A stretch of 64,000 nucleotides of DNA. Source: CAYNFR01 sp964396595 (GTDB lineage: Bacteria; Bacteroidota; Bacteroidia; Chitinophagales; Saprospiraceae). A model generated the notes under the pieces. That model made no database searches and was not told where the DNA came from. It saw nothing but the letters and a program-made list of their open reading frames with translations. The stretch covers positions 186,001 through 250,000 of the forward strand of contig CAYNFR010000001.1 in assembly GCA_964396595.1 (NCBI GenBank). The letters are read 5' to 3'. A program made the position numbers and the translations under genes. Each line of letters opens with the position of its first letter. Positions within the stretch are counted from its first letter, which is position 1. This document shows, in pieces, positions 26,078 through 34,477 of the stretch.

Positions 26078-27237
26078 TACTTTAGATTTAGTTCATTAGA
26101 TGTCTCAATTATAGATAAGTCCAGACATTTTAAATAATGGTTGATAACAACAGATTCGTCAAATTGTGACTTGACATATTCTCTTCCAAGACAGCCCATC
26201 TCTCTGCGCTCCTCCGGAGTCAAAGTGATGATCTGCTCGATCTTATCAACCAGATCATCAACAGATCTCGGTGTACACAAGAATCCTGTCACACGATCCA
26301 GCACGACATCTTGACACCCTACATGTTCAGTGGTGATAATAGGGAGCTCCATACTAGCTGCTTCCATCAATATACGTGATATCCCTTCCTCATAATATGA
26401 TGGAAAGACGACGAACTCACTTCTATCCAGATAAGGTCGCACATCTTCAGTTGATCCGAGATAACGGATATATCCCGACTTATGCCAAGACATAATCGTT
26501 TCCAGACTCAATGCCTGATCATTGGTATAGTCTATCATGCCAAGGAGCTCAAATTTCCATCGGGGATACTTTGGGCGCAAAGCCTTGGCGGCTTCAACAT
26601 ATTCCACTACTCCTTTGTCCGTCAGCATCCTGCCTGCGTATAATATTCTATAAGATACCCCTTGGTCACTTCTCCGTCTGGATCTGAATCTCTGCGTATC
26701 AATACCCTCTGAGGGTAAAATTTTTGTTTTTGTCATCAAGCTACCCGGGCCGATAGATTGGCAGAAACGAAGTCTATTTTCTTCATTGAGAAACCATAAT
26801 TCACAAGCCGCTCTGGCAGACAAGCTTAGCAATCCACGTATGATCGGACGCCGGACGCCTGTCATTTGGAAAATTCTACCCAGCCCTGTATAAACGGCAA
26901 TACCCGGTATTGCGGCCATTCTCGCCGCTATACTGCCATATATATTGGGCTTAGCCGTATAATGAAATACTTTGTCATATCGCTCCTTCCTATATAGCTT
27001 AAAAAGCTCATAAGTCAAGCGGATATCGTCCCAGGGATGCGCGCTATAACTTTTGAGATGGAGCGGAATATATATCACGCCTTCAGCGATAAGCTTCGCG
27101 GTGAAAGCATCGCGCGGCGCAATGACATGGACCGTCACACCGCGTTTAATCAACATCCTCACTAAACCTCTACGAAAATTATAAATACTCCAGGATGTAT
27201 TGGCGCAGAGGGCTATCTTGAGGCGGGCGGAGGACAT
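26077..27237 (-). CDS. glycosyltransferase family 4 (PglA/surface-glycan type)
   Basis: GT-B fold sugar transferase of 386 residues. The N-terminal domain has FHYTAKPNIYGSIAARMAAIPGIAVYTGLGRIF, a block typical of GT4 enzymes that add the second sugar to undecaprenyl-diphosphate-linked sugars (PglA and related capsule enzymes). The C-terminal domain has ILYAGRMLTDKGVVEYVEAA and the E-x7-E motif in EEGISRILMEAASMELPIITTEHVGCQDVV. Membrane-associated and cytoplasmic. It overlaps manC and the EEP gene by one base each, so the three are coupled. Sugar donor is unknown; GDP-mannose from its neighbour is the obvious candidate, by context only. Confidence 0.88.
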   Translation of the reverse strand: MSSARLKIALCANTSWSIYNFRRGLVRMLIKRGVTVHVIAPRDAFTAKLIAEGVIYIPLHLKSYSAHPWDDIRLTYELFKLYRKERYDKVFHYTAKPNIYGSIAARMAAIPGIAVYTGLGRIFQMTGVRRPIIRGLLSLSARAACELWFLNEENRLRFCQSIGPGSLMTKTKILPSEGIDTQRFRSRRRSDQGVSYRILYAGRMLTDKGVVEYVEAAKALRPKYPRWKFELLGMIDYTNDQALSLETIMSWHKSGYIRYLGSTEDVRPYLDRSEFVVFPSYYEEGISRILMEAASMELPIITTEHVGCQDVVLDRVTGFLCTPRSVDDLVDKIEQIITLTPEERREMGCLGREYVKSQFDESVVINHYLKCLDLSIIETSNELNLK

Positions 27238-28316
27238 TAGAGATATTTTTCTTGCTTGATTTGATTGCGTAAGCGCTTAATCTCCTGTTCCTTATGTCTG
27301 GGGTATATTAATAGCACATCATCATCATCTATAATGATATAATCCTCCAATCCCCCGACGACTATCAATTTTTCTCTGTCTGCCTGTCGGATCAGACAGC
27401 CTTTGACATCATCTAGTAATACGGACTCCGCTTGCACGACATTGGCAGTCTCATCTTTTTTCTGAAAGTCATACAATGAATTCCAAGTGCCAAGATCATT
27501 CCAATGAATATCAGCTGGTATTGTATATACATTTTCCGCGCTCTCTAGCAGTGCGAAATCTACCGAAATATTGGGTGTGTCGGGATATACACGATCTACA
27601 TAAGCTTGTTCTTGCTCGGTACCATAATGTCGGCTATCCGCCTCCAATACAGATAATATCTCAGGTGCATTCTTGCGAAACGATGCCAACACTGTATTTA
27701 CAGACCAGACGAATATACCTGCATTCCACAAGTATTGCCCGTTGTCAAGATATTGTTGTGCTGTTTCCAGGTCGGGCTTTTCTTTGAAGCTGAAGACTTT
27801 ATGGATCTGATCTGTCGATTGTTGATAGTGTATATAGCCATATCCTGTATCCGGTCTTGAAGGGCTTATGCCCAATGTCATGATGGCGTCATGATCCGCT
27901 GCATAGTTAAAGGCTTTAAGCATAATTTGTGCGAATTCCGGCTCTTTCGCTATGACATGATCCGCCGGCAGCATAGCAAAGACGGCATCACTGCGACGTG
28001 CTTTAAGATGCAATGCCGTATAAGCAACACAAGGGCCGGTATTGTTGCGACTCGGTTCTAGCAATAGCTGCGAAGCATCAAGCTCCGGTAGCTGATCTAG
28101 AATGATGTCTTTATATTTCGCATTGGATACGATGAGGATATTGCTTATGTCCACTATCCTTAGTGCTCGATCCACCGTCTGCTGAAGCAAGCTACGACCG
28201 CTGTTCGTTATATCCAAGAATTGCTTTGGACGTAATTCCCTGCTCGAAGGCCAAAATCTGGATCCTACCCCTCCGGCCATTATTGCTACATAATATTGAT
28301 CCTTATCTATCTGCAC
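27237..28316 (-). CDS. manC: mannose-1-phosphate guanylyltransferase
   Basis: Makes GDP-mannose from mannose 1-phosphate and GTP for surface glycans and deoxysugar derivatives. The protein is 359 residues, the short form without a phosphomannose isomerase domain. The nucleotidyltransferase signature AIMAGGVGSRFWPSSRELRPKQF is near the N-terminus, then LLEPSRNNTGPCVAY, FAMLPADHVI, FKEKPD, YLWNAGIFVW and DIHWNDLGTW. The C-terminal part ends with EDYIIIDDDDVLLIYPRHKEQEIKRL. It begins 95 bp after cysN with its own -7 box, so it may be read both from cysC and from an internal promoter. Confidence 0.92.
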   Translation of the reverse strand: MQIDKDQYYVAIMAGGVGSRFWPSSRELRPKQFLDITNSGRSLLQQTVDRALRIVDISNILIVSNAKYKDIILDQLPELDASQLLLEPSRNNTGPCVAYTALHLKARRSDAVFAMLPADHVIAKEPEFAQIMLKAFNYAADHDAIMTLGISPSRPDTGYGYIHYQQSTDQIHKVFSFKEKPDLETAQQYLDNGQYLWNAGIFVWSVNTVLASFRKNAPEILSVLEADSRHYGTEQEQAYVDRVYPDTPNISVDFALLESAENVYTIPADIHWNDLGTWNSLYDFQKKDETANVVQAESVLLDDVKGCLIRQADREKLIVVGGLEDYIIIDDDDVLLIYPRHKEQEIKRLRNQIKQEKYL

Positions 28317-28351
28317 GTGTCGGTTTTTTTAGGCATCTAGCGCATTGACTA

Positions 28352-28359
28352 CAAATATA
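28352..28359 (-). promoter_or_regulatory. putative -7 promoter box for manC
   Basis: On the minus strand this reads TATATTTG, an exact TAnnTTTG match, 35 nt before the manC start in the cysN-manC gap. No -33 partner at the usual spacing. It suggests that the glycan genes can be expressed independently of cysCDN. Confidence 0.38.
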
Positions 28360-28410
28360 TGATATGAACGGAGACCAGTCTCGGGTAATATCAATACACA
28401 GTCACCCCGA

Positions 28411-29670
28411 CTAAATAATCATTCCCGCTGCGACGGTATTATTCGTCGCTTCGTCGATCAAGATGATACTGCCTGTAATCCTATTTTTACGGTAAGAATC
28501 TACAAATAGCGGTTTTGTCGTACGAAGGGTAATGCGGGCAATATCATTCATTCCGATATTTTTATCATCTACATTGCGGTGGAGCGTATTGATATCGAGT
28601 TTATAACGCACTTCATTGACCATGCATCTGATAGTCTGTGTTGTATGTTGGATTGTATATTTTCCCTTTATCTGTAGTGGCCTTGTATGGTCAAACCAGC
28701 ATAGCATCAAGTCTAGATCTTGTGTTACAAGTGGCTGATTATTCTGTCGGACGATCATATCTCCGCGACTGAGGTCAAATTCTTCTGCCAGCGATACCGT
28801 AACGGATTGAGGTGGGAAGGCTTCTTCTATTGGCCCGCCCGGGCCAATAATCGCTTTTATCCTAGTCGTAAAGCCTGATGGTAATAAGCTTACCTCATCC
28901 CCGACTTTCATCACTCCCCCGGCAAGCCTCCCTGCATATCCTCTGAAATCATGAAATTCATCAGTGTTCGGACGAATGACATACTGAACCGGAAATCGCG
29001 CGTCAATAAAGTTATGATCGCTGGCAATATGCACATTTTCGAGATAGTACATCAAGGTGGGGCCATCATACCATGTCATATTCTTAGACCGCGATACGAT
29101 ATTATCTCCCAGTAATGCCGAGATAGGAATGAAATGCACATCATTGACATCAAGTTTAGCAGCAAATGATTCTAAATCAGACTGGATGGCGTCATAACGC
29201 TCCCTGTCAAATTCTACCAGATCCATTTTATTGATACACACGACGAGATGAGGGATTTTGAGCAGCGAGGCGATGATCGCATGCCTTCTTGTCTGCTCTA
29301 CTACACCATGACGGGCATCGACAAGTATCAGTGCAACATTGGCTGTAGATGCGCCTGTGACCATATTGCGTGTGTACTGGATATGTCCCGGGGTGTCGGC
29401 GATGATAAATTTACGCTTGGGCGTACTGAAGTACCGATACGCTACGTCTATCGTAATTCCTTGCTCGCGTTCTGATCGGAGTCCATCTGTCAACAGGGCT
29501 AGATTAACCCCTTCTTCTCCTCTTCTCTGTGTCGCATCTTTTAGCTGGTCATACTGATCTTGAAAGATGGATTTGCTATCATAAAGTAATCGCCCGATCA
29601 AGGTGGACTTTCCGTCATCTACACTACCTGCTGTGGTAAATCTTAATATTTCGGTTGCCTGATTTTTCAT
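28411..29670 (-). CDS. cysN: sulfate adenylyltransferase subunit 1 (GTPase)
   Basis: EF-Tu-like GTPase subunit of ATP sulfurylase, which drives APS formation from sulfate and ATP. Length 419. G1 is GSVDDGKST (15-23), G3 is DTPGH, and G4 is NKMD. The beta-barrel domain follows with GYAGRLAGGVMKVGDEVSLLPSG. There is no fused APS kinase domain; cysC is separate. It follows cysD by 11 bp, and the three cys genes read cysC-cysD-cysN. Confidence 0.95.
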   Translation of the reverse strand: MKNQATEILRFTTAGSVDDGKSTLIGRLLYDSKSIFQDQYDQLKDATQRRGEEGVNLALLTDGLRSEREQGITIDVAYRYFSTPKRKFIIADTPGHIQYTRNMVTGASTANVALILVDARHGVVEQTRRHAIIASLLKIPHLVVCINKMDLVEFDRERYDAIQSDLESFAAKLDVNDVHFIPISALLGDNIVSRSKNMTWYDGPTLMYYLENVHIASDHNFIDARFPVQYVIRPNTDEFHDFRGYAGRLAGGVMKVGDEVSLLPSGFTTRIKAIIGPGGPIEEAFPPQSVTVSLAEEFDLSRGDMIVRQNNQPLVTQDLDLMLCWFDHTRPLQIKGKYTIQHTTQTIRCMVNEVRYKLDINTLHRNVDDKNIGMNDIARITLRTTKPLFVDSYRKNRITGSIILIDEATNNTVAAGMII

Positions 29671-29681
29671 TTAGCTTTCTT

Positions 29682-30584
29682 TTAAAAATACCCTTCTTTT
29701 TTCCTGTCTTCCATGGCCGTCTCACTGCGCTTGTCGTCAGCACGTCCACCTCGCTCAGTTAATCGTGTCGTTGCCACTTCTTCAATAATTTCACTGACGG
29801 TCGTAGCCGCAGAGCGCCATACCCCGGTACATGTCGTATCTCCGATGGTACGACATCTGACGCGCTCGACAAATGTTTTTTCTTCCGGGCGTCTGTTAAT
29901 GTGATCAGTAGCGGCTAGCAATATTCCGTCTCTTTCAAACACCTCCCGCTCATGCGCAAAGTACAGACTAGGTAAAGACACCTTTTCTAGCGCTAGATAT
30001 TGCCACACATCCAGCTCTGTCCAGTTGCTGATGGGAAATACCCGAAAATGCTCTCCTATGTGCTTGCGCCCATTGAAGAGATTCCATAATTCAGGTCGTT
30101 GATTTTTAGGATCCCATTGACCAAATTCATCTCGATGAGAAAAAAACCGCTCTTTGGCCCGTGCTTTTTCTTCATCTCGTCGTGCACCACCTATTGCTGC
30201 ATCATAACGACCATTTTCTAGCGCCTCGAGCAATACGGCGGTCTGCAGCGCATTCCGACTGGCATTGTAGCCGCGCTCTTCGACGATCTTGCCTTGCTTT
30301 ATTGCCTCTTCCACTGAGCCAACCACAAGTTTTACCCCTAAGCTCGTTATGAGGTCGTCCCGATACGCTAGTGTCTCATCAAAATTATGCCCCGTATCTA
30401 TATGCAATAAGGGAAATGGTATCCGCGCCGGATAAAAAGCCTTGTAGGCTAGATGCGTTACCAATATTGAATCCTTTCCCCCACTAAACAGTATAACAGG
30501 ATGCTCAAATTGCGCTGCCACTTCTCTTAAAATGAATATGGACTCCGCTTCGAGCTCGCGAAGATGGCTAAGTTGATAATTCAT
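29682..30584 (-). CDS. cysD: sulfate adenylyltransferase subunit 2
   Basis: Catalytic adenylyltransferase subunit of ATP sulfurylase; with CysN it makes adenosine 5'-phosphosulfate. It has the PP-loop motif LFSGGKDSI, then FPLLHIDTGHNFDET, IGGARRDEEKARAKERFFSHRDEFGQWDPKNQRPELW and the C-terminal RFRCRTIGDTTCTG-type block (VRCRTIGDTTCTG). Length 300 is standard. Located between cysC (23 bp) and cysN (11 bp). Confidence 0.95.
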   Translation of the reverse strand: MNYQLSHLRELEAESIFILREVAAQFEHPVILFSGGKDSILVTHLAYKAFYPARIPFPLLHIDTGHNFDETLAYRDDLITSLGVKLVVGSVEEAIKQGKIVEERGYNASRNALQTAVLLEALENGRYDAAIGGARRDEEKARAKERFFSHRDEFGQWDPKNQRPELWNLFNGRKHIGEHFRVFPISNWTELDVWQYLALEKVSLPSLYFAHEREVFERDGILLAATDHINRRPEEKTFVERVRCRTIGDTTCTGVWRSAATTVSEIIEEVATTRLTERGGRADDKRSETAMEDRKKEGYF

Positions 30585-30607
30585 AATTTTTTTAATTCCT
30601 ACTAATC

Positions 30608-31204
30608 CTATATGATTTTAACTTTATTCAGCGCAAATCTAAATAGTTCTTCGGAACTTTGCTCGATACTGCCGGAGGTATTCAATATTAAATCAGGATC
30701 GCGAGGTACTTCATATGGACTTGATATGCCGGTGAAATCAGTTATCTCTCCCTGTCGCGCCTTTTTATATAGGCCTTTGACGTCTCTTTTTTCACATTCG
30801 GCGAGAGAGGTATTGATATAAACTTCATAAAAATCCTGGGAGCCGACAATCTCACGAGCTCCCATGCGTGATGCTAGCGTCGGGCTGATAAAGGAGCAGA
30901 TTGTAATCACGCCCGTATTGAGATATAACTTGGCTATCTCTGCTATACGACGAATATTCTCTTGTCTGTCTTCCTCACAAAAGCCTAGATTGTTGTTGAT
31001 ACCATATCTTATATTATCTCCATCGAGTACTTGACATAAATAGCCAGCATTAAACAAGCCTCTCTCCACTGCTGTCGCGATGGTGCTCTTTCCTGAACCC
31101 GATAATCCCGTAAGCCAAAAGCAAGCCGACCTCTGATTCAAGAAGTTCTCTCTCTCCATGCGACTCACCAGTTTATCCCATACCGGATAAATATTCTCAG
31201 ACAT
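30608..31204 (-). CDS. cysC: adenylyl-sulfate kinase
   Basis: Phosphorylates APS to PAPS, the universal sulfate donor. The protein is 198 residues with P-loop GLSGSGKST (33-41), LDGDNIRYGINNNLGF, the lid region ENIRRIAEIAKL, and ICSFISPTLASR, where the family's conserved phosphorylation-site Ser lies. First gene of cysC-cysD-cysN, with a -7 box 22 nt upstream. No PAPS reductase or sulfite reductase is in the window, so PAPS may serve either reduction elsewhere or sulfotransferases. The downstream glycan genes favour the second reading but do not prove it. Confidence 0.94.
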   Translation of the reverse strand: MSENIYPVWDKLVSRMERENFLNQRSACFWLTGLSGSGKSTIATAVERGLFNAGYLCQVLDGDNIRYGINNNLGFCEEDRQENIRRIAEIAKLYLNTGVITICSFISPTLASRMGAREIVGSQDFYEVYINTSLAECEKRDVKGLYKKARQGEITDFTGISSPYEVPRDPDLILNTSGSIEQSSEELFRFALNKVKII

Positions 31205-31225
31205 AAGTCAATCGATTTATTCGTC

Positions 31226-31233
31226 CAAAAGTA
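31226..31233 (-). promoter_or_regulatory. putative -7 promoter box for cysC
   Basis: On the minus strand this reads TACTTTTG, an exact TAnnTTTG match, 22 nt before the cysC start. Position fits a normal Bacteroidota promoter, but no clear -33 TTTG is seen. Confidence 0.4.
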
Positions 31234-31330
31234 CAATGATTGCCGCTTAAGCCTCGGGCTTAGAAGATAGTAATTAACTTAGCTGCATTAATATTGCACC
31301 ATTTTAGAAACAGCACAAAAGTTTACGGTC

Positions 31331-32800
31331 ATGTTACTCGCAGGATTTGATGTCGGAAGTTCCTCTGTTAAATTGAGCATCCTTGACGTGGCTACCAATG
31401 AAGCCGTGTTTACCGCTCAATATCCTGATGCAGAAATGCCCATTACAGCGCATCGTCAAGGATGGGCGGAGCAAGACCCTGACATGTGGTGGCAAGCCAT
31501 TATTATCTTAGCCAAAAAAGCTGCCGACGCGGTTAACAGTCGCGAGATTGCCGCTATTGGTATTTCATACCAGATGCATGGGCTTGTATGTCTTGATAAA
31601 AATTTAAATGCGCTGAGACCCTCTATTATCTGGTGCGATAGTCGTGCTGTACCATATGGGGAAGCCGCTTATGCACGGCTGGGTGAGGAATATTGCCGAA
31701 GGCATTTACTTAATTCTCCCGGCAATTTTACAGCTGCAAAATTAGCGTGGGTAAAAGAAAACGAACCCGAGTTGTATGAACGTATCCGATACTTTATGCT
31801 GCCTGGCGATTATATCGCGACACGACTTAGTGGTGATGCCAGTACTACGTACGCGGGTCTGAGTGAAGGAATATTCTATGATTTTGTCCATACTGATGTC
31901 TCCTCTCCACTCATGAAGACATTTGGGTTTTCTGAATATCTTATACCTCCGATTTTAGAGAGTTTTAGTCGTGAAATATCGCTGTCAAAGATGATCGCTG
32001 ATTTGATCAATTGGCCGGCAGGCATTCCCATAAGTTATCGGGCCGGTGATCAGCCCAATAATGCATTTTCTCTCAATGTCCTTCATCCGGGTGAAGTAGC
32101 GGCAACAGCCGGGACATCAGGTGTGGTATATGGCGTAACGGATCAAGCAATATGTGATAGCAAGTCCAGAGTAAATAGTTTTGTACATGTCAATCATACG
32201 CCTGCTGATCCTCGTATAGGCGTATTACTATGTATTAATGGAACAGGCATACTTAACGCATGGGGCAAGCGCCTAATAAAACTTCGTGACTATGTACAAA
32301 TGAATAAGCTGGCAGAAAATACGCCTATCGGAAGCCGAGGGCTGCGCATTTTGCCCTTTGGCAATGGAGCTGAACGAATTTTTGAAAATCGCTACATCGG
32401 GTCTCATTGGCTGGGTATCGATTTTAATGTACACGGCGATGGCGATATCGCTCGAGCCATTCAGGAAGGGATAGCATGCTCCTTTCATTACGGTCTTGAA
32501 ATAATGAAAAATCTCGGTGTAAGTACGGACGTTATCCGTGCCGGTGAAGCTAATTTGTTTCTGAGCCCTTTATTCAGAGAAGCTGTCTCCGCGCTGACAG
32601 GAGCTGAAATACAACTGTTTAATACTGATGGATCTCAAGGCGCTGCCCGTGGTGCCGGGATAGGTCTGGGTGTATATTCACTTGAAAATGCCTTTAGTGG
32701 TTTGCGAATGATCTCCGGCTACAAAGCTCCCTTGGATATTGCAGATCAATATCGAAGATTGTATGAGGATTGGTGTGCCGATCTGGGAAAATTTATGTGA
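31331..32800 (+). CDS. FGGY family carbohydrate kinase, xylulokinase-like
   Basis: Cytoplasmic sugar kinase of 489 residues. The N-terminal phosphate-binding block is GFDVGSSSVKLSILD, followed by GISYQMHGLV. The catalytic Asp lies in YRAGDQPNNAF and the adenosine motif is TAGTSGVVYG. The C-terminal FGGY domain has IRAGEANLFLSPLFREAVSALTGAEIQLF. It resembles XylB more than glycerol kinase or ribulokinase. No isomerase, transporter or regulator gene is beside it, so the sugar is not known from context. It converges with the pirin gene 10 bp away. Confidence 0.87.
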   Translation: MLLAGFDVGSSSVKLSILDVATNEAVFTAQYPDAEMPITAHRQGWAEQDPDMWWQAIIILAKKAADAVNSREIAAIGISYQMHGLVCLDKNLNALRPSIIWCDSRAVPYGEAAYARLGEEYCRRHLLNSPGNFTAAKLAWVKENEPELYERIRYFMLPGDYIATRLSGDASTTYAGLSEGIFYDFVHTDVSSPLMKTFGFSEYLIPPILESFSREISLSKMIADLINWPAGIPISYRAGDQPNNAFSLNVLHPGEVAATAGTSGVVYGVTDQAICDSKSRVNSFVHVNHTPADPRIGVLLCINGTGILNAWGKRLIKLRDYVQMNKLAENTPIGSRGLRILPFGNGAERIFENRYIGSHWLGIDFNVHGDGDIARAIQEGIACSFHYGLEIMKNLGVSTDVIRAGEANLFLSPLFREAVSALTGAEIQLFNTDGSQGAARGAGIGLGVYSLENAFSGLRMISGYKAPLDIADQYRRLYEDWCADLGKFM

Positions 32801-32810
32801 TTGACAATGA

Positions 32811-33545
32811 TTACACCGCCATAGCCTCCTCCGACATCGGCACTTCGAGCATCAATATGCGTGTACCTTCCTTGAGAATATGAACATCTACATCAGCGAT
32901 ATCCATTATACCTATAGCGTCTCTCTGTGTCAATATCGTGTCACCGACCTGCGCCTTGCCCTCTATAACGATCATAAATAAGCCATTGCCGTTAAGATTT
33001 AAGCTATAATTACTTGTCATAAGCGTGTCAAAATGACCTAAATGAAACCACGCATCTTGGTGTATCCACACCCCTTGACCGGATGCATGAGGAGATAAGA
33101 TCTGAGTCCAGTTATTCGGCACTATGGCATCAAGATAACGCCACTGATCATATCGCGGGTCAGCATTTTTTTTGTTCGGAAACAACCAAATCTGAAATAG
33201 CTTGGTCTCTTCTGTGTTGCTCGGATTGAACTCACTGTGATAGACACCTTTGCCGGCGCTCATCACCTGGATGTCGCCGTTTCGTATTATACTGGTATTG
33301 CCCAGGCTATCTTTGTGCTGCAATGCTCCACTAAGTGGGATAGTGATGATTTCCATGTTGTCATGTGGATGTTCTCCAAATCCCTTTCCCGCCGCTATAA
33401 TATCATCGTTGATCACGCGCAACACACCGAAATGAATACGTCGGGGATCGTAATAAAAGTTGCCAAAACTGAAATAATATCTCGCAGTTAACCAGCCGAT
33501 ATTGGCTTTACCTCTTCTGTCGGCAGCATATACATCTGTCTTCAT
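32811..33545 (-). CDS. pirin family protein (bicupin)
   Basis: A 244-residue bicupin. The N-terminal cupin has the metal-site residues in FGEHPHDNMEIITIPLSGALQHKDSLGN and GVYHSEFN, and INDDIIAAGKGFG and LFQIWLFPNKKNADPRYDQW are typical pirin blocks. YhhW-type pirins act as quercetin 2,3-dioxygenases in vitro. The physiological substrate in bacteria is generally unknown and no neighbour suggests one. Single gene, 10 bp from the convergent sugar kinase. Confidence 0.88.
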   Translation of the reverse strand: MKTDVYAADRRGKANIGWLTARYYFSFGNFYYDPRRIHFGVLRVINDDIIAAGKGFGEHPHDNMEIITIPLSGALQHKDSLGNTSIIRNGDIQVMSAGKGVYHSEFNPSNTEETKLFQIWLFPNKKNADPRYDQWRYLDAIVPNNWTQILSPHASGQGVWIHQDAWFHLGHFDTLMTSNYSLNLNGNGLFMIVIEGKAQVGDTILTQRDAIGIMDIADVDVHILKEGTRILMLEVPMSEEAMAV

Positions 33546-33618
33546 AATGTATTATTTACAGTGGAAACGCAAGCAATTAGTAATGGTTCAAGTTTCAATC
33601 TGACACCATATACAACGG

Positions 33619-34398
33619 TTAACGAGCAGACAAAACCTTTTTTCTTTCAATAGAAAACTCATGCTCTGTTAGTATCCCTTTTTTTCGCAACTCCATTAAT
33701 CTATTCAATTGAGCAAGTAAGACGTCATTGAGTGGCTGAGATTTTTCAAGCTCTTCATTGGCAGGCGTGACCTCAGGGCTAATCTTAAATCCATTCTTTT
33801 TAAAAGCATCGAACTCCGGCTGTATTCTGATATATGCCAGATCATCATGGCTGAGTATCCTATCATAATCTTGAAAACCATTGCGTACAGCCGCGTCTAG
33901 GTATTTAAAAACTTGTTCTTTATTTTCAAGCAGCGAATGCGCACAAGCCAGATTAAAAAATAGCGCAACATCATTGGGCTCGATCTTTAGTGCCTTCTCA
34001 AAATCTTCAATCGCCTCTTCTATCTCGTAATCCTTGTACTTTTTGATGCCGCTACGCTTGAATGGATTATCCCTGACAGATCTTCGTGTTTTAGAGCTTT
34101 GATTAACAGGCTTTACTTCATAATATTCTTGCTGTCGTTGACGCGTTTGTGGCTTTTGGCTAGGTTTATCCCTATAATGCCTCGAATTAAACTTTCGATC
34201 GAACTCATGTTGTGGCATCGTCAGATAACGAATACCATCGATAAATGATAGCACCGTGGATATAGGAAAAATTCTGGAAGACATTATTGTCAAGAAGATG
34301 TAAAAAACGCCTGATCCGGTCTCTCGAAGATAAAACTTATGCAGTCCTATAGTTCCACCGATGAATGCCAATAATGCTGCCACGAATTTATTTCTCAT
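33619..34398 (-). CDS. TM2 domain - TPR - SHOCT membrane protein
   Basis: A 259-residue protein with three recognisable parts. N-terminal TM2 domain (about 1-65): two membrane helices with the GGTIGLHKFYLRETGSGVFYIFL signature. A basic linker (about 66-108) follows. TPR-like helices (about 112-195) include EIEEAIEDFEKALKIEPNDVALFFNLACAHSLLENKEQVFKYLDAAVRNG. C-terminal SHOCT-like helices (about 225-259) have LNRLMELRKKGILTEHEFSIERKKVLS. Probably a membrane-bound scaffold; partners unknown. It follows the RsbU-like phosphatase gene on the same strand by 79 bp. Confidence 0.8.
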   Translation of the reverse strand: MRNKFVAALLAFIGGTIGLHKFYLRETGSGVFYIFLTIMSSRIFPISTVLSFIDGIRYLTMPQHEFDRKFNSRHYRDKPSQKPQTRQRQQEYYEVKPVNQSSKTRRSVRDNPFKRSGIKKYKDYEIEEAIEDFEKALKIEPNDVALFFNLACAHSLLENKEQVFKYLDAAVRNGFQDYDRILSHDDLAYIRIQPEFDAFKKNGFKISPEVTPANEELEKSQPLNDVLLAQLNRLMELRKKGILTEHEFSIERKKVLSAR

Positions 34399-34477
34399 CC
34401 TGAGATGCTAAATGCTTATCTATTATAGCCCGAAAAATACATTTTTTATTCGGGGGATGGAGCAATCTCAAGATGGA

